A DNA stretch of 64,000 nucleotides from Caprimulgus europaeus (taxonomy: Eukaryota; Chordata; Aves; Caprimulgiformes; Caprimulgidae). How positions within the stretch are numbered: position 1 is the stretch's first letter; each line of letters opens with the position of its first letter. The position numbers were made by a program, and so were the translations under genes. Below are positions 25,371 through 39,504 of this stretch, piece after piece. The notes under the pieces were generated by a model. That model was given only the letters and a program-made list of their open reading frames with translations. It was not told where the DNA came from and did not search any database. The stretch lies in the NCBI GenBank assembly GCA_907165065.1, contig OU015540.1:5688001-5752000 (forward strand), given 5' to 3'.

Positions 25371-28300
25371 CTCCCCATAGCATTAAATTGGAGGTAACCC
25401 TTAGTTATTAACCATGGCCAAAAGCCCTCAGACATTGTCTTCCAGAAAGTACCTGCTGTGTTGTATACCTGAGACTATATTCTGTGCTTTGGGATGTCTC
25501 ACGATGCATTTGAATTCATGTGGAATGATTGTGCCCAGCACAATCAGATTTCTAAGCTATCTTTGTGGGCTTTGTTGTTTGCTACAATTCTGCCTTTGTG
25601 TTATCTGCATATTTCAGTAAGGATTTATTATTTTCTTATGTATCTTAGAGAATGTATGCTGCATATGATTGGCCAAAGAAGCAATTCTTATTGGAAGAAA
25701 CTGGGAAATGCCACTATTAGTTCATCAGCTTTTGGGCCGTTTAAAAACTGCCGTAGTCTGATTTGATATCATGCTAGTTTTAAAAGAAAATGCAATTTCG
25801 ATACTGAGGCAAATATTTTACAGAATTCCTATTCTGTTATGTCAACACGGTTATCTTAATTAACTAGACTTGAAATCTCTTCAATTCTATTTGACAAGAC
25901 CTGTTTTCCATGAAATGGTGTTGCTTTTTCTGATCTTTTCTTCTAATGGAGTTATGTATCAGTCCTGTCTTGTGAGTTAAGGGGATTCAGTTTGCTGCCT
26001 TCTGGAAGCCTCATGAAAAGCGAACAAGGCAGCAGATAACTTGATCTGGAGGCGGCTAGCTGGTTAATCTCATTTTTCAGTCTTCACAGTCTATTCACCA
26101 GCCAGCGCTGTCTCATTCCGACTGCAGCAAATGCAACATGTGCAGATCAATACTGCCAATGGGTGATTAGTAATTTGCAAACTTCAGTAAGTGAATTCAT
26201 CTGATTCAAGGTTTTAAGTTGGAGAAGAAAGAGGAGTGATTGAGTGGGCTGAAATAACGGAAACGGATATTTCCTCTCAAGTGAAACGTAAGCATTGTTG
26301 AGCTCTTTTAAGCAAGATGATGGCAGAGATTTGTACTCCTTTCACAGTGATTACAGAAAATAATATATTTTTCTGAAATCACCAACATCAAGTGTGCTTT
26401 TCCCTTATCACCTCTCAATCTTTTTTTTTCACTGTTGACCTCCTGGAGGATAAAAATGTATAAATGTATGCAAGTAAGATTTTTATTGTTGAGGCCACTT
26501 TTTGATGATTAATTCTGAGGTGCTTGTCTACTATTCAATATCAGTTTTGGGCAGAAACTCCTTGGTTTCTGTCAGTACATCCCAGATGCATCAAGGACCA
26601 TTTGGGGGTTCTATCTGTGAAAGCAACTCGGAATAAATGCCTTCCGTGCTCTTAGCGAGCCTGTACAGCGCTGAAGTAGCAGTAATTTTAAGGTATTAAA
26701 ACTGCCTAAAAACCAAAACAGTAATTGAAATATGAAAAATGACCAGGTAATTGCTACAAAAGTCTAATGAAGGAAAAATGCATTCCTCCATAGCAAATGT
26801 GATCTGACCCCTGAAAGTCAGTGTGATTATGTGCTTAAAGATGCCATCTGAAAATCTGTCGTTAACGAAGCATGGAAAGGCTGTCTTTCAGTTTGACTCA
26901 AAGGAAGTTGAAAAGATGCCTTCTCAACCACAGCCAGTCTGTGTTTCTGAGTTATGCATGTGTTGTCTAGTTAAAACTTAATGGGAATGAAATAACTACT
27001 GCAGTGCAAGAGCATGTTGTGGTAGCTGTTGCGTAAGGCTGAGCTGTCTCCTCGGTGGTTTGTTGTATGAAGGCTGGAGAACAGGTTTCCCACTGAGAAA
27101 CACTAGAAAACTAGAATTTCTCCTCATTCACAATTTTCTTTCATAAAAATGTTGTGATTCATGTTGACAATGAGGAAAGTGATGATAAAAATCAAAGCCT
27201 GAATTTTATACAGCAGGAAGTACTGCATTTGAATGAGGTTTTGTAGGGTCTGAACAGTTTATAGGTTGACCTGGCAGTCATAATTCTGGGAAAACTTGGC
27301 AGTAAAATTTGAAATCATTGCCCCTTCACATCTCTGTGCAAATTGTGCTTGTCACTCTCCAGTCTATTAGCATGGTGAATTAAAACTGGTGAAATAAAAT
27401 CAAACAGGAGGCAGGATAGTTGTATTTCAGACCATTAAGTCATGCACTGATATCCAGACATTTTTCTCTCTTCCAAATATATTTCAAGATAGATTCAAAT
27501 TGGTTTGGGCTCAACTTTGTAGCTTGAATAAAGACGATGTGTTGTTGGAGATGAATTGATATAAGGCAGGTTTAGCATGCTGACAGAGTAATTTTGCTAA
27601 CAGGCCACTGGTCCCAATGTGACATTCCTAAGCATTTTCCCATATCTTTGGTTCAAATTGCATTTAAGAAAAAATGGATTAAGAGTAGTTGAAGCTTTGC
27701 AGGCAACCAAGAAGTGTTTTCCACCAGTGGAAGCCAAGAAAGTTTGTTTAAGCAGATGGTTATAGTGATGTAAGTCCCAGACGTGGACAGCCTCATGCAG
27801 TGCATGGGGTATGAGATGTCTCCTTGTGCTGTCCGCAGGGAGTGGGTGGCTGCTCCTCCTCTCCCCTCTGCTCCACCTTACCCTGCTATGGTACAGCTTG
27901 AAATTCCCCTTCTTAGCCCAGGAATTTATTCCCTTATGGAGGTTTTCCAGGTCTCATCAGTTCAATGGGTAAAGCAAACCCAAGTTACCAGCTCTTACTT
28001 TCTCAGGCCATATGTAACTAGTGAGGGGTATTGATTTAGTTTTGATGTGATGTAGTTTATAAATATGTATGAGGATTTAGGGTTATTTAACTGTGCTTTT
28101 TAATTCTCCTTGCATTGCTGACTCTTCTAGTCGAGGGTTTCTTTGTATGCGCCGCAAGCTGCTCTGTGACAGCCCTGTTCTCACTGGCTGGGACCTCTGT
28201 TATGTTTTTAATCCCAAATCTGTAGAAACTTTTAATGTTCAAGGAATAAAAGGACACAAAGCGACTCACTTCTGCATGGGGGCAGAGGGAGCAGAGTCCA

Positions 28301-31300
28301 GCTCCCTGAGGAGCTGGGTGAGGAAACCTGGGACCAAAAAGCATTTGCCACGAGATGGGGAGGAGGAAGGAGATGGAGGAGACCTTTCCCATGCTCCTGG
28401 AGGAGGGATAAAGAGCTCTTTTCATCAGGGATCCTTCAACTTAAGGAAAGTAACCTGATCAAATGATGAAAAGAGAGGGAAAATCAAACATTTGCCTAAA
28501 TGCCCTGAGGAGCTGGAAGCAAATGTACCCTGTGAATTGTATTTGGATGTTTTAGATACTCAGGTCTCTTATTTGAGAAAGAGCAAAGCAAAGTGGATTC
28601 TGCGTATTCAACACATCCAGGTGAAAGTGCAGTCACTGTTTCTGGTGAATAATGTAGGTAGCTACCCGGATAATTAAGAAAGGTATGTACATGTATATAG
28701 CTTTTTATGAGATGTTGGAAGGTCCCTACTTGCTCTCTCACTTCTACCTCTGTGAATTTGTCCATTTCTGGAGAAGTTTCCTCGTGGTACCTGGTTGCAC
28801 ATCAAGGTGGTATTGGAGAAGATCAGCTCTCCCCGTGGGCAAGCTGTGTCGACACAAACACCACATCGCTGAGAAATGACTGTGACAAAGAAAATAAAAA
28901 TTGGCAGTTCTTCCCTAGCTCTTCTTTCCCCTCAGTGCGTTGCAGGGACACGTTTTGTTTTCCTCATTTTTGTCTTCTGCTTGGCCAAAGCAGAAGGAGC
29001 GTGGGAGGCGATAACCTCTCGCAGTGAGAGGCTGCACTGGAGCTTGTTTAACCTGGAGCACGTTTGCTATAAAACCCACTCAGACACTGCCTGGCTGCTC
29101 AAGGAGACTGTCAGAAATGAGTCCTCCAGACCATTTGCATCTGTCACAGTCCCTATATGATGTGAAGGGGAACTTGACTTGCTCTTTAAGCAGAACTACT
29201 TCCAGCTCGAGGCAGGGAATCTGTTAATGCCGCGGGTTAGCTCTGCGCCACGGCCGAGACCGAGGGTGCACATTCATTGACTGAAAGGCTGTGGAGCTGT
29301 TCAGGGCTTTTCTACCCTGCCAGGTTGCAGTTACACATGCAAGGACTTATAATAATACTATTATGTGCATTAAATTCGAGGATCAAAGCTTCCTGATGTA
29401 CTTGAAACCTTTAAGAAGTTTCAGTATTGCTTTTAACGCTGTTGTGGTTGACCTCAGCCACCAGCCTGTGCATTGTGTTTGCTGTGCGAATGCACATCAC
29501 GATTGACAGCTCTGCATGTCACTTACTGTTCAGGCTTGTATATATTCAGCTGAACTTTGGTGCATCCTGCCACCAGATCAGGAAGACGGTGGCTTTTACA
29601 TAATTTGTAATTATTCATCTTTCTTCTTATGTAAGATACAATCTTTAAAAAAAAAATACCCGTAGAGGTTTTGCTCTTTGCTAATGAGATATATTAACTG
29701 GAAAATCTTAATTCATTGCAGTTTTACTTTCCTTTATAAAGTCTTGAAAGAGGAACCTCTGTTGTCATACTTCACTCTGACTCTTCCCTTCTTGTTTGAA
29801 TATCGAGGGTCCCAGGCTAGCACAGCCTATTTGTGCTGCTTTTCTCCTCTGGGATCTCCCCTTGAAATCCCATGTGAATTCATTCAAAATTAAAGCTTTA
29901 CCAGGAAACACAGAATTACAGAGGCATTAAAGTGAGATTTATAGAGCATTGTTGGGAGGGAAAGCTTCGAGTGGTTGAATATCTGGATTCAAGTGAATAC
30001 TACAAAAAAACCCTCCTCACTTCAAGTATCTTCTGTCTTTCTGGTCTGTTGGTACAGTATCTGCATGTGCATGTTGCATGCAGAATAAGAAAACAGCAGC
30101 AAAGTTGGATGTTGGGTTTTTTTCAAACTACGTGTACTTCTCTTGAAAAGCTAGGTTTGTTCTGACCCTTCTCAACAGTATTCTTAACCAAAGTTACTTC
30201 ATTTGTATGGGAAAGTTGATAAAATGCTTTTTGAAATTCAGATCTGTGAGAGCCAGCATTTCTCACCATGAAGTCTTATCTCTGAAAAAGAATTTTTATA
30301 ACTCAAACTATAAGCTCTTTGGGGCTGTTTTCAGAATCTATGTGCTTTTTATTTTCAGTGTCTTTATGAGAGGTTTTTGAACCATCTCAGGTCTCCTCTG
30401 CACACTACTAGAGTGTAAATAATAGCAACTTTTTATGGACTTTGTTCTCTAGAAAGACAGGAATCCTTGAAAAAGCTAGTGTAGAAACCCTGGAATTCAA
30501 ATCTCTAGGTGGTAACAAAGCATCCTAGAGCGGACTGTGGTTTTCTTCCATTTCAGTAAAAGGAAGAGCAGCAATTGAAAAGGTCAGTGAACGTTTGAAT
30601 ACATTTTTTCCTCTAGATTATCCCAACTCCATGCCATTCCATGTCTTGCTCTCCTGACTCTTAACCTTTTTGTCACGTTTGTTTGCATCCCAGACCTCAT
30701 CTGAATGCCTTACTCAATGCAAATTATAGTCTTGCATCCTTCAGGGGATAATGCATTTCAAAGAGGGTGTAGAGAAAAGATCTCCTTTTTAACACTGTAC
30801 CTGAAGGGCTTCAGCACCACTGATGAGACATTTTACTTTATTTTATTACTCAGTACCCAAAAATGTGTTTTGTGTTGCACCCAAAATATAAGGTCTGGTG
30901 TTAGAGCAGCGTGTTTAGGGTGATTAGAGCTTCTTTGCCTGTGATACATCCGAACTCCAACTGCCTCTCTGTTTCATTTCTGATTTGCTGTAGATGCTGT
31001 GGTAAAAGGGGGCCACAGTGAGGAATATCATTGAGTACGTGTAGAGTGACAGATCAGCTCAGGAAGGAAAAGAAAAAGCCTTGTAGAAGTCTTTGTGGGA
31101 GGAGCAGCTGATGCAGGTGTTGGAGGTAGCACTACTAATGGAGTAGGGAAGGTAATGAGGGATTACTCATGTCATTGCTTGTGAGAGTAAGGATCTGAAA
31201 GCTGTTATGCTGGTGGGAACTGTAGAGGAGTTACTGGGGGTGAAGAGGCATAACTCAGACTAACACAGGTTGTCCTCACCTTTGCCATTCTGGAAAGGAT

Positions 31301-33064
31301 TAACATGGGTGTTCAGGAGGCTGTAGGAGAAGGGTTGCCTAAATCAAGGTGTATTGACAAGAGGTCACATCCCTGGGGCAAGGAGAAAGATCTTCCTGTT
31401 ATAGGGAAGAAGTAGCAGGAGTTGGACTAAGAACTGGCTAAGCAAAGGCTGAAAAGGTTGCTCAAGTGAATTTCTGCTGCCAGGTTTCAGGGTTGTGCAC
31501 ACTGCAGATGTACACATGAAGATGATGGAGAGAGAAGTGTGGGAGAGAAGGTAGGGGGCTGGCTGGAGACCAGGTGGGCACAAGTGAGCCTTTGCCCATC
31601 ATCCAGCACCTTTGGGGTGTTTTTTCCCTCAGTTGTTTCTGATTATGAGGAGCAAGTGGTGGTTGTTGCTTATTTGTTAGCTTGCTTTGTCTCATCTTTG
31701 CAATCCATTTTTGTTCGTACAGCTCCTGTTCCAAGGGCTTTAGAGATCCCATGGTGTAGTTATCTTCTGTGACAGAGGGAGCTGGGGCTGGTGAGCGTGC
31801 TGCGCTTTGTGCCCTGGGTACAGAGGGAATTCTTTGGGATTCGGTTTACTTTGGGTTTTACTCTAATCACTTTAACAAGCCTGAGCAAAGAAACAAAAAG
31901 AACAAAACCAAGAAACAGCATTTCCATTAAAATGGCATTTCCTGAGGTAGGATTAAGCTTTCTGAAGCTGCCTTGTACCGGGTGCAGAAATGTCTCCTAT
32001 ATCCTTTTGTAGGAGAGAGTTGAGCAACCAATTTTTTAAATTTTTTTTTAAAGCTGTTAAAGTGAAAATAAAATAAAGGTAGATGAGGAGAAGCTGCTCA
32101 CCTGTAAAGCCAGACTGACTCTAGTTAATAAGTAACAAGAGCTGTAGTTATTGGGGACCTTGCATGTGCCTTTCAGGTGATAAATTCCAATTTTGCCTTC
32201 CCACTGTTTTTCTATTCTCCATCTTTGAGTAAGATTTCCAACAGGTATTGATGCAGGACTAACAGCAGACAATTCTTTATGTAAATACTATATCATAAAC
32301 TGTAAGATTAAGATAAATGCTTTCAAAGGTGACTTCTACTGCTTTGTGAGTTCTCTGCTTTCATAATTCAGTAAAAGCAACAGGAAATTTTAGCTGTGTG
32401 CAAAGCCTGTGTGTGTGTGGCTGTGTTTACTCACAAATACCACATGTTTTTGGAAAAGCAAAACAGTAATTCCAAAAACCTGAAGCCTTGGGAGAGGAGT
32501 GCATTTCTGTACCAGCTTGAACTGTGTAAAGGATCCATGGTCAGGAATAGGCACTGAATCCCAAGAATAAATTTAGAGCTCCCCAAAAGCAGCATCAGCC
32601 CTTCCAGCAGCACAAGCATCAGAAACTTGGATTTTGCCAGGATTCAGTAGCTGGAGCCTGACACAGCGAGAGACCACGTTGGGTACCGTTTTGTCACAAA
32701 ACAAAGCCAAGAGATAGTCACAAGTAAACAGCAAGCCATGGTGGATCTGGACACTGGGGATTATTTTAGAACCCATGGTAACCAATGATATTTTACCCCA
32801 CTTTATTTTGTCACACAGTTGTTCACTCCTCCACCTCGGTGCTGCCTCCTCTCAGGCTCGGCATCCCTTCCCCACAGGGAGGTTGCTGCTGGTGTGGGAA
32901 GGTTGGGCAGAAAGTCCTGTCTGCTCACAGTCACCAGTCACAGGAGTTACTGGCCAAGGCCCATGGGCATCCCCTGTCCTTCATCGCTGTGCATCTCTCT
33001 TGATCTCCAGGGTCTTCCTCCACTTTCAACATCTTCCCTCCAGCTGGGATCATCACCTTTTTCT

Positions 33065-33140
33065 TTGCAAGTCCTCTTCTTTTTGGGACCACTTCTCTTT
33101 TTGGGAACCCTTCTTTTCGGCACCACATTTCGTTCTGGAA
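33065..33140. repeat. Degenerate tandem repeat with a unit of about 20 bases
   Basis: Units of the form CTTCTTTTTGGGACCA recur about four times at roughly 20-base spacing, beginning near 33071, 33091, 33111 and 33127 and becoming less alike to the right. On the minus strand the repeat reads as a basic V-P-K-R-R / G-P-K-K-K type peptide inside open frames at 32931-33164 and 32947-33189. These frames have no splice or start context and look incidental. Confidence 0.55.
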
Positions 33141-36100
33141 CCCCAAGCCTCTGGTTTTCCCCATCTAAATAGTGTAAATCATTGATCAACTTCTGATCAA
33201 CCTCCTAAGCAGTGATTCTGTCTCGTGTCTCTCTGTCTTTGGAGGATTCAGGATGTGCCACTTTTGTTTTAGTCTAGTTCTTACCAAAATTTACAACCAG
33301 CCTGTGCTTGCAGTAAGCAAGTAGCATCTTCTGCTTAAGAGTTCAAAAGTTTGATGTCGGGCATCTGCCACATGCATATACCCAGTTACCTGCTGTGTAT
33401 TAGAGTTCACAATTTAAGCTACTTTTTTTGCCTACAAGAGGTACCAACTGCAAACAGGAGCGTTCCCTAGGCAGTTGGGTGCTTTTCACCACTCCTCCAG
33501 TTGATGCTTTACGTTTTATATCTATATTTAAGAAACTTTCCTGTCTGTCTTCTACAGATAGATGCAGTCTTTATTTGGGGTGTCTTCCAAGGTAACTACT
33601 GACCCATCATTCCTTTAAAGCTGATACAATCTACTAAGCTCCTCAGATTGTTTCTATTTAAGTTCCCTGGTACTGAATAATGCATCCTGATCTGGAAATT
33701 CTGGAGATTTTTCTCTTAAGAAGTCAGCATGGAAAAAAATTCCTTAGCTAAGACAGCAGCAATGTGCATTGCTTGTGTTTGGGCTGCGCTCGCCGTGTGC
33801 GAGAGTCACGCGAAGAAGAAATGGTCCCATCCTTGAAGAGTTTCCAGTCCTCAGCCTTTTCTCAGCAGGGGCAAGCACAATCTGTTGCGTTGCAGGCGAG
33901 TAGCGATTAAACTCAGCTGTCCATATGCTCCACCAGAATTTATTGTGCTGCTCAGAAATCACAGTCTTTTCAGGTTGATAGACATCAAGACTATGGAAAA
34001 ATAAGGCACTTAAGAGCGTATCAGCTTCATCTCTGGGTTTTGATGACTTTGCTTTCAAATACTTTAAACAGGAAGAGCCTATGAGGCTGTGAAGTCAGTT
34101 GAAAATCCTTGACAGTGCTTGCTGACATTGTATCCTGACAGTCATTGCCTCCTTGGGACATATGAACTTCTTTAATTTCATTAGTGATGTTAGATAAACG
34201 TATTCACAACAGCTGAGATTATTCCCTTTGCTACCAGTTCTACTTTCCGATTAGAAATATCTGCAGTAGATTAATAGATCTTAAATGGAGTTGTTAAGCA
34301 CTGAATGTTTCATCAGATGTAAAGTAGTCCACGTGGTTTTAAGTACTTTATTCTTACCTGTGGGCCTGTGAAAGTGAGTCGAGTAGAGAGAAAAGCTTTT
34401 ATAGCTCCTCGAGAAAGACGTCCCTGAATTGGGACTGTGCAGTTTTCAAACAACCAGGAGGAGAGATGCCAGAATAAGTTCGTCCCTTTTCAAGGTGCTG
34501 TCACTGGCAGCTTTCACTATTCTTCTAAACAACTCCTCTTCTAAGGAAAAGTTTCTGTTTTTCTGAAATTAAAGCAATCCTATCTTCATTCATTGCTTTG
34601 TCACTTGGCTGATTCTTCCCTAATGGGGAGATGACTTAGGAAAGTTTTTCAGCTATAATTTCAACATGTAGACCAACATACTGACTGTTTGCTGATAATA
34701 GAGTATTAAAAAATGACACACAGCATCAGCATGGTTATCTCCTCGGGGTTTGGGGTTTTTTTTCAAGCTGGGAAATGGAAGTAGGAAGGAAGGCAGCAGT
34801 TTATGACTTGAGCTTGTACCTCTGTTCTAGACAGCAAATTGGCCCTGTTGCAAATTCTCATTTTCATAGTCTTTTGTCAGAAATGTTATTGATAGTCAGA
34901 GTCTTACTAAACAGTTCTGCCACGTCCCAGTGTGTGCTTAGAACATATTGCATTGAGACAATATTTGTGTGTTGCATCTGTGGTGGCTGCCACATATAAT
35001 GACTGCGTGATCGGAACAGAAGTGGTGGGGTGGTTCTGCTCAGTGGTCTCTGAGAGTTTCCCTTCTGCATACCCTGGGGCATGTGTCTGGAAGGCTGAGG
35101 ATAATGCATCAAAACAATATTATTTCACAAATTGTAGAACATAGTAACATGTGGAGTCAACAAATCATCTCTGTAAAATGTCCGGTGCCCTTCTGAGAGC
35201 ACAAAAATAGTTTTGCTGCCTTAAGCACCAAATCAGCTAGTTAGCATCTTGCTTTCCAGGAATGAATAATTCACTTTTCTACTAAGTGTCAACCAGACTT
35301 GGTTGCAATCAATCAAGGTATTTATTACTTCCTTCTAAATTGAAGCTCTGTGTACATTTTTCTGACAAATCTGAATTACTGACTCAATGTTATGCCTTGA
35401 ACGAAGAATCGATGAATGCCAGCAGTTCTCTCTAGTTCAAGTTATTTACTCTTCAGCATCTCTACAAATTCCAATTTTTAAAGTATTGGGAAAAATAGGG
35501 GTAAAGAGGCTGTGCTGCTGGGAAACCAGCAGTAATGTGTCATCTTCGCTGTCAGAGGCACTGGCTGTGATGTGCTGATGAATACAATGATCTACCAAGT
35601 TATTTACTGAATGAACCAGGGACAGGGTGGCTTTCCAACAAAGGGACTGTCTATAGGTCATATTTTTATTGCATCCCCCAAATATCTCATATTTCTATAT
35701 AAAGGCACCATGAGCTTAAGTGGATTTGGTCAATTCTCACATTCAGGCCAAGTTTCCAAACCTGAAGCACTCTTTGCACGCTTCCTGGGGAAACCAGGGA
35801 TACATTACCATTTGCTGCAAGATGCTTTTTAACTCCATTAAGCAATACCTCCTTGCAGGTGTTGGTTCAGAACAGAAGCAGCATCTGCAGCTGCTCCTGG
35901 GCAGTTGCTTGGGGAGTCCCAGCTCCTGTTCAGAGAGCGTGGTTGTCTCTTCTGTACCACACCTTTCAAATGCCACTGTTTGATCTTCCTCATCAGCGGC
36001 CCTAGATTAGAAACAGTCTTCTAAATGGGCAAATATGTTTTAGGTCTTCTCTCCCCACACCTGAAATACTATTTTTCCAGGCTTATGTTGCAGAGCTGAA

Positions 36101-37199
36101 AGGACAAAGTTCTGATTGGTAAGACTAATTATTGTGGGGGGAAGAGCAGCTGACAGAGAAAAACAGCAATTTACATTTTCCAGAGCTAAAGGGATTCCAG
36201 GAGGAGGTTGTTTGCTTTCTTCAGTCCCTGGTTTCTTACCAGCATTAGGATTTTGTTTCCTTCAAATGCTGGTAAGGTTATAATGCTGCTTTGTTGTCTG
36301 TTATATTTAGCAGTTTCTAGCCATGACTCTTCCTAGAGCCAACCAAAGTCACTCCTGACCTTCAGAAATTTGTAAAAACACTCCAAACAATTGAAGTTGT
36401 GCTACCGTTTTGGCTGCCTAATATTACATACACGTGTCTGATCCCTTTCATCTGAAATTGGCTCTGGTCTGCACTGTTTCCATGGAAAACTTCCTGCATT
36501 TATTTGAAAATCCATAGAATATGAGTAAATTTCCTGGAGACAAGTAACACTCTGCTTGGTGTGACTGTGTAAGGCAGCAGTTCAGTCCGGAGGTGAGGAG
36601 GGTCATCTCTGTAGACATGTTTTCTTTTCATTTCTGCCATGGTGCTGCTAAGGAGTCTTGAACTGGAGACTGTGTCTTTCCATACCTCTGCTCCCCTCAC
36701 GTACCACGTCTTCAGGCTTTGTTGTCTGGTTTTTGGGTTTTAGGTGGTAGTTTCTTGTGGGGTTTGTACAGGACCTAGCACACTGGGATCCCTGACTCAC
36801 CTGGTTTCTTTGAGGCATTACTATAATACAAACCAGCAGCACTAATATTTTAGCTGTAGGGAGAAAGATGCTGGTTTGATGTGTGCTGTGTGAATAAAGA
36901 GAAAGCTGCTGCCCCTAGCCCAAAAATGTGACTAGCATAGCAAATATGTTTGTGATCTCCCAGAAATGTTAAATGAGATGGATTCTGCCACAGCCTTCGT
37001 ATCGCAGTGGGTTTTTCAGAGATTCACCTGTCTCAGTGTAGCTTCAGTCTGATGCGCTCAGAAGCACCAGTGAGCCCCAAAAATAAGGCTGAGTCCTAGT
37101 GCTGAGTTTAGTTTTAGAGCATGATTTTTTCAAGGGGGCATGTTCTAAAAGGAGGGGATAAATGGGCTCAAAGAGCTATATAAGCCAAAGCACTGCAGC

Positions 37200-39050
37200 T
37201 TCATGGCAGGGCTTTATAGAAAGGCCAGAGAGATGTTTTAAAGGAGTAAATAACCCGCAAAATAATCAGACAGACCAGAGCAGCGTGGGTTAAAGCAGTC
37301 CTGACTGGAAGGTAGCAGCAGTCTCCAGGTTTGCGTGGCTTTCCTCCATGCTGAGATCCTTCAGCTGTCTGGTGCCTTTGTGTGTCTGCAGTGATGGTGC
37401 AGGATGAAAGTGCAGGTGATCTCTGTGCTGGAGCCAGTGTGGTGGTGGCAGCCGGGGCGTGGAGGTGTGATCTCTGCCTGACCTTGGTGCTGCAGCTGGA
37501 GAAGAGATGGGGCCAGAGCCACCCTTTACAGCGTGTCAGAAATACCATGGTACAGGCTGCACAGGGATAAGCAGGCTCTGCAGCTCTGATTTTAGGAGCA
37601 TCCTTTTGCCAGCCAGTGTAAACCCCATTGCAAACTTTGGGGTTGAATCTCTTCCCTTGAAAGGCAAACAGGAGAGTGGGGAGTGCCCTGACCTGTGTGG
37701 AAGAGTCCTGAAGTGCAAATAGCACCAGAAGCTAGATAGCTGGGTGTAGAAACTGGTTTGTAAATGCCAGTGTGTTGCCAGGGAGAATATATCTAATAAG
37801 CTGGTGTTACAGCTGTCTTCCTGCTCCCTCTGTTCAACATTTCCGAGCTGCTGTGTGGGGTCCCAGACCTTCAGTTCTCTCTTCAGTTTCTCCTGCCCAA
37901 GACTGTCAGTGGAATTGTTTCTTCTCTTGGTCCTACCGGCCACGCTGTCAGATCCAGGCTGTTTGTCTCAACCTCTGCTGAAATGGGGTCACTCCCACGT
38001 TGCTGTGGGGCTGCAGGCCAGTGCTGCCCTCCCAGATGCTCCAGAAGGTCTCCTGAGAGCCACAAAGCTTGGGCGATGTGAGAGCATGCATCACCTGCCC
38101 AGTACATGGCTGGGGCCCTGAAGACCGTGAACTCTGGCTGCAGGGAACCTGCACAAACAGGAAGGGTACCCAAGGTTTCTGTGCCTTCAGTTTCCTTAGT
38201 TCTCTGGAGTGAGCTGGTTGAGCCAGAGCAGCCCTTTGGGGGTTCTCGTGTAGTCCGGTGTTAGGGGGTTCCTGCCACCCCCTCTTTGCTTGGGACCTAC
38301 AGATACAGGTAGGATCTCCCTTTGTTTTAAACTGGTACTTAACACTGTGAAATAGTGACCCTGTCTTCCACCCAGATGGATGGATGTGGTTAGACTGGTT
38401 TCTCCTGAGGAGCACCATATTGGTTGCTCAGAGCAGATGTACGAGGAACAACTATACCCTCTTTATTTTCTGGTCTGGGAAACACAGCAGTGAGAGCATC
38501 TGTTGGCTTCCAGGTACACTGATGCTTTCCATGCCAGTCACACTGGAATTCAAAGTTCCCAGTTGTGCACTTTCAAAGGATATTTTTGGTGGTAGAGTCA
38601 AGAAGGCATTAACCTCGTCTTCACCAGCACGTGGACCCCGCACTCCTGGCCAAAAGCACTTTTGGAGCTCACTCCACATCTTCTCCCAGCTCTAAATTGC
38701 ACTTCCCCTTTGCCTGCATAACTGCCGGCGTCCTGCCAGCCACAGCTTTGGCTGCTTCTCCTCCGTGGTGGGACCCATCTGCCTGGCACAGCCCTGGGAG
38801 CCAGCTGCCTGCTGGCAGAGGGGAGCCAGCCCTGGGGACCTCAGGGAGCCGTGAGTGTCGCAGCCTCTGCGTATCACTGCCTGGGCCGCTGGACCCAGAC
38901 CCGGATACTGCGCACAGGCACCTGCAGCTCTGCAGGTGAGCACAGCTCTTCCAGCTGCCTTCTCCTGCCCAGCTAACATCTAGAAAGTGAAGTTTTAAAG
39001 AAGAGTTTCAGGATGGTTCCTGCAAGAGCGCACTGGAACAGCTGCGAGAT
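37200..39050. other. GC-richer intronic tract with overlapping open frames on both strands
   Basis: Base composition is visibly richer in G and C than in the surrounding intron, and stop codons are correspondingly rarer. Frames of 174 codons (37201-37725, minus), 156 codons (37948-38418, minus), 135 codons (37536-37943, minus) and about 100 codons on the plus strand overlap one another. None has a recognisable domain, signal peptide or consistent splice context. I read this as composition and not genes. Confidence 0.5.
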
Positions 39051-39064
39051 ATAGCAAGTGTCAC

Positions 39065-39370
39065 ATGTGAACATGCCCAATTGACCCTTATCCATTGTCC
39101 ATCCAGCCCAGAAAACATCTCTGACCACAGCAATGGAACGTGCTCTTTTGGGAGAGCCCACAAACCTGTTCATGCTCCCCAGCATTCTCCTAGCAGCCAG
39201 ACATGCTGGAGGCTGTGCCCTTCCCCTGTTGTCCATGAATTTGTCAAACCCCTTTTTGAACCAGTGCTGCATCTGCTGCCAGGCTCTGGAATGGGGAGTC
39301 TCGGCAGTTCACTCCCTGCTGTGGGCAGAGGTGCTTTGCAGGGTGTGGATGGAGTATTTTCAGTAACAGA
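39065..39370 (-). mobile_element. Ancient CR1/L3-type LINE 3' fragment, inverted
   Basis: Read on the plus strand, the segment carries reverse-complement hallmarks of old amniote CR1/L3 copies. TCCATCCAGCCCAGAAAACA with the following CTCTGACCACAGCAATGG block is at about 39099-39135. CCATGAATTTGTCAAACCCC and TTTTTGAACCAGTGCTGCAT follow at about 39233-39272. A CTCTGGAAT...GGCAGTTCACTCCCTGCTGTG block, which corresponds to the end of the protein-coding part, is at 39283-39323. It belongs to the same broad family as the copy at 6425-6830 but is in the opposite orientation, and it is heavily mutated and 5' truncated. Open frames crossing it on both strands are relics or chance. Confidence 0.75.
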
Positions 39371-39504
39371 TGTTTGGAATGAGATCTTCTGGGGTCTCTT
39401 AACCAGCAATGACCAACAATTCAGGATGAAGTTTCTCAGTCTCAGCTCTGGTTTGCATTAAAAAAACCCCCACATAAAGTTCTAGCAGGTCTTTAATGAA
39501 AATG

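Noticed and set aside
28303..28515. CCCTGAGGAGCTGG occurring twice about 200 bases apart
   Set aside because: The flanks are unrelated, so it is not a target-site duplication or duplicated block.
37201..38418. Minus-strand open frames of 174, 135 and 156 codons
   Set aside because: They overlap each other and plus-strand frames in a GC-richer tract, have no domain or splice context, and are best explained by fewer random stop codons.
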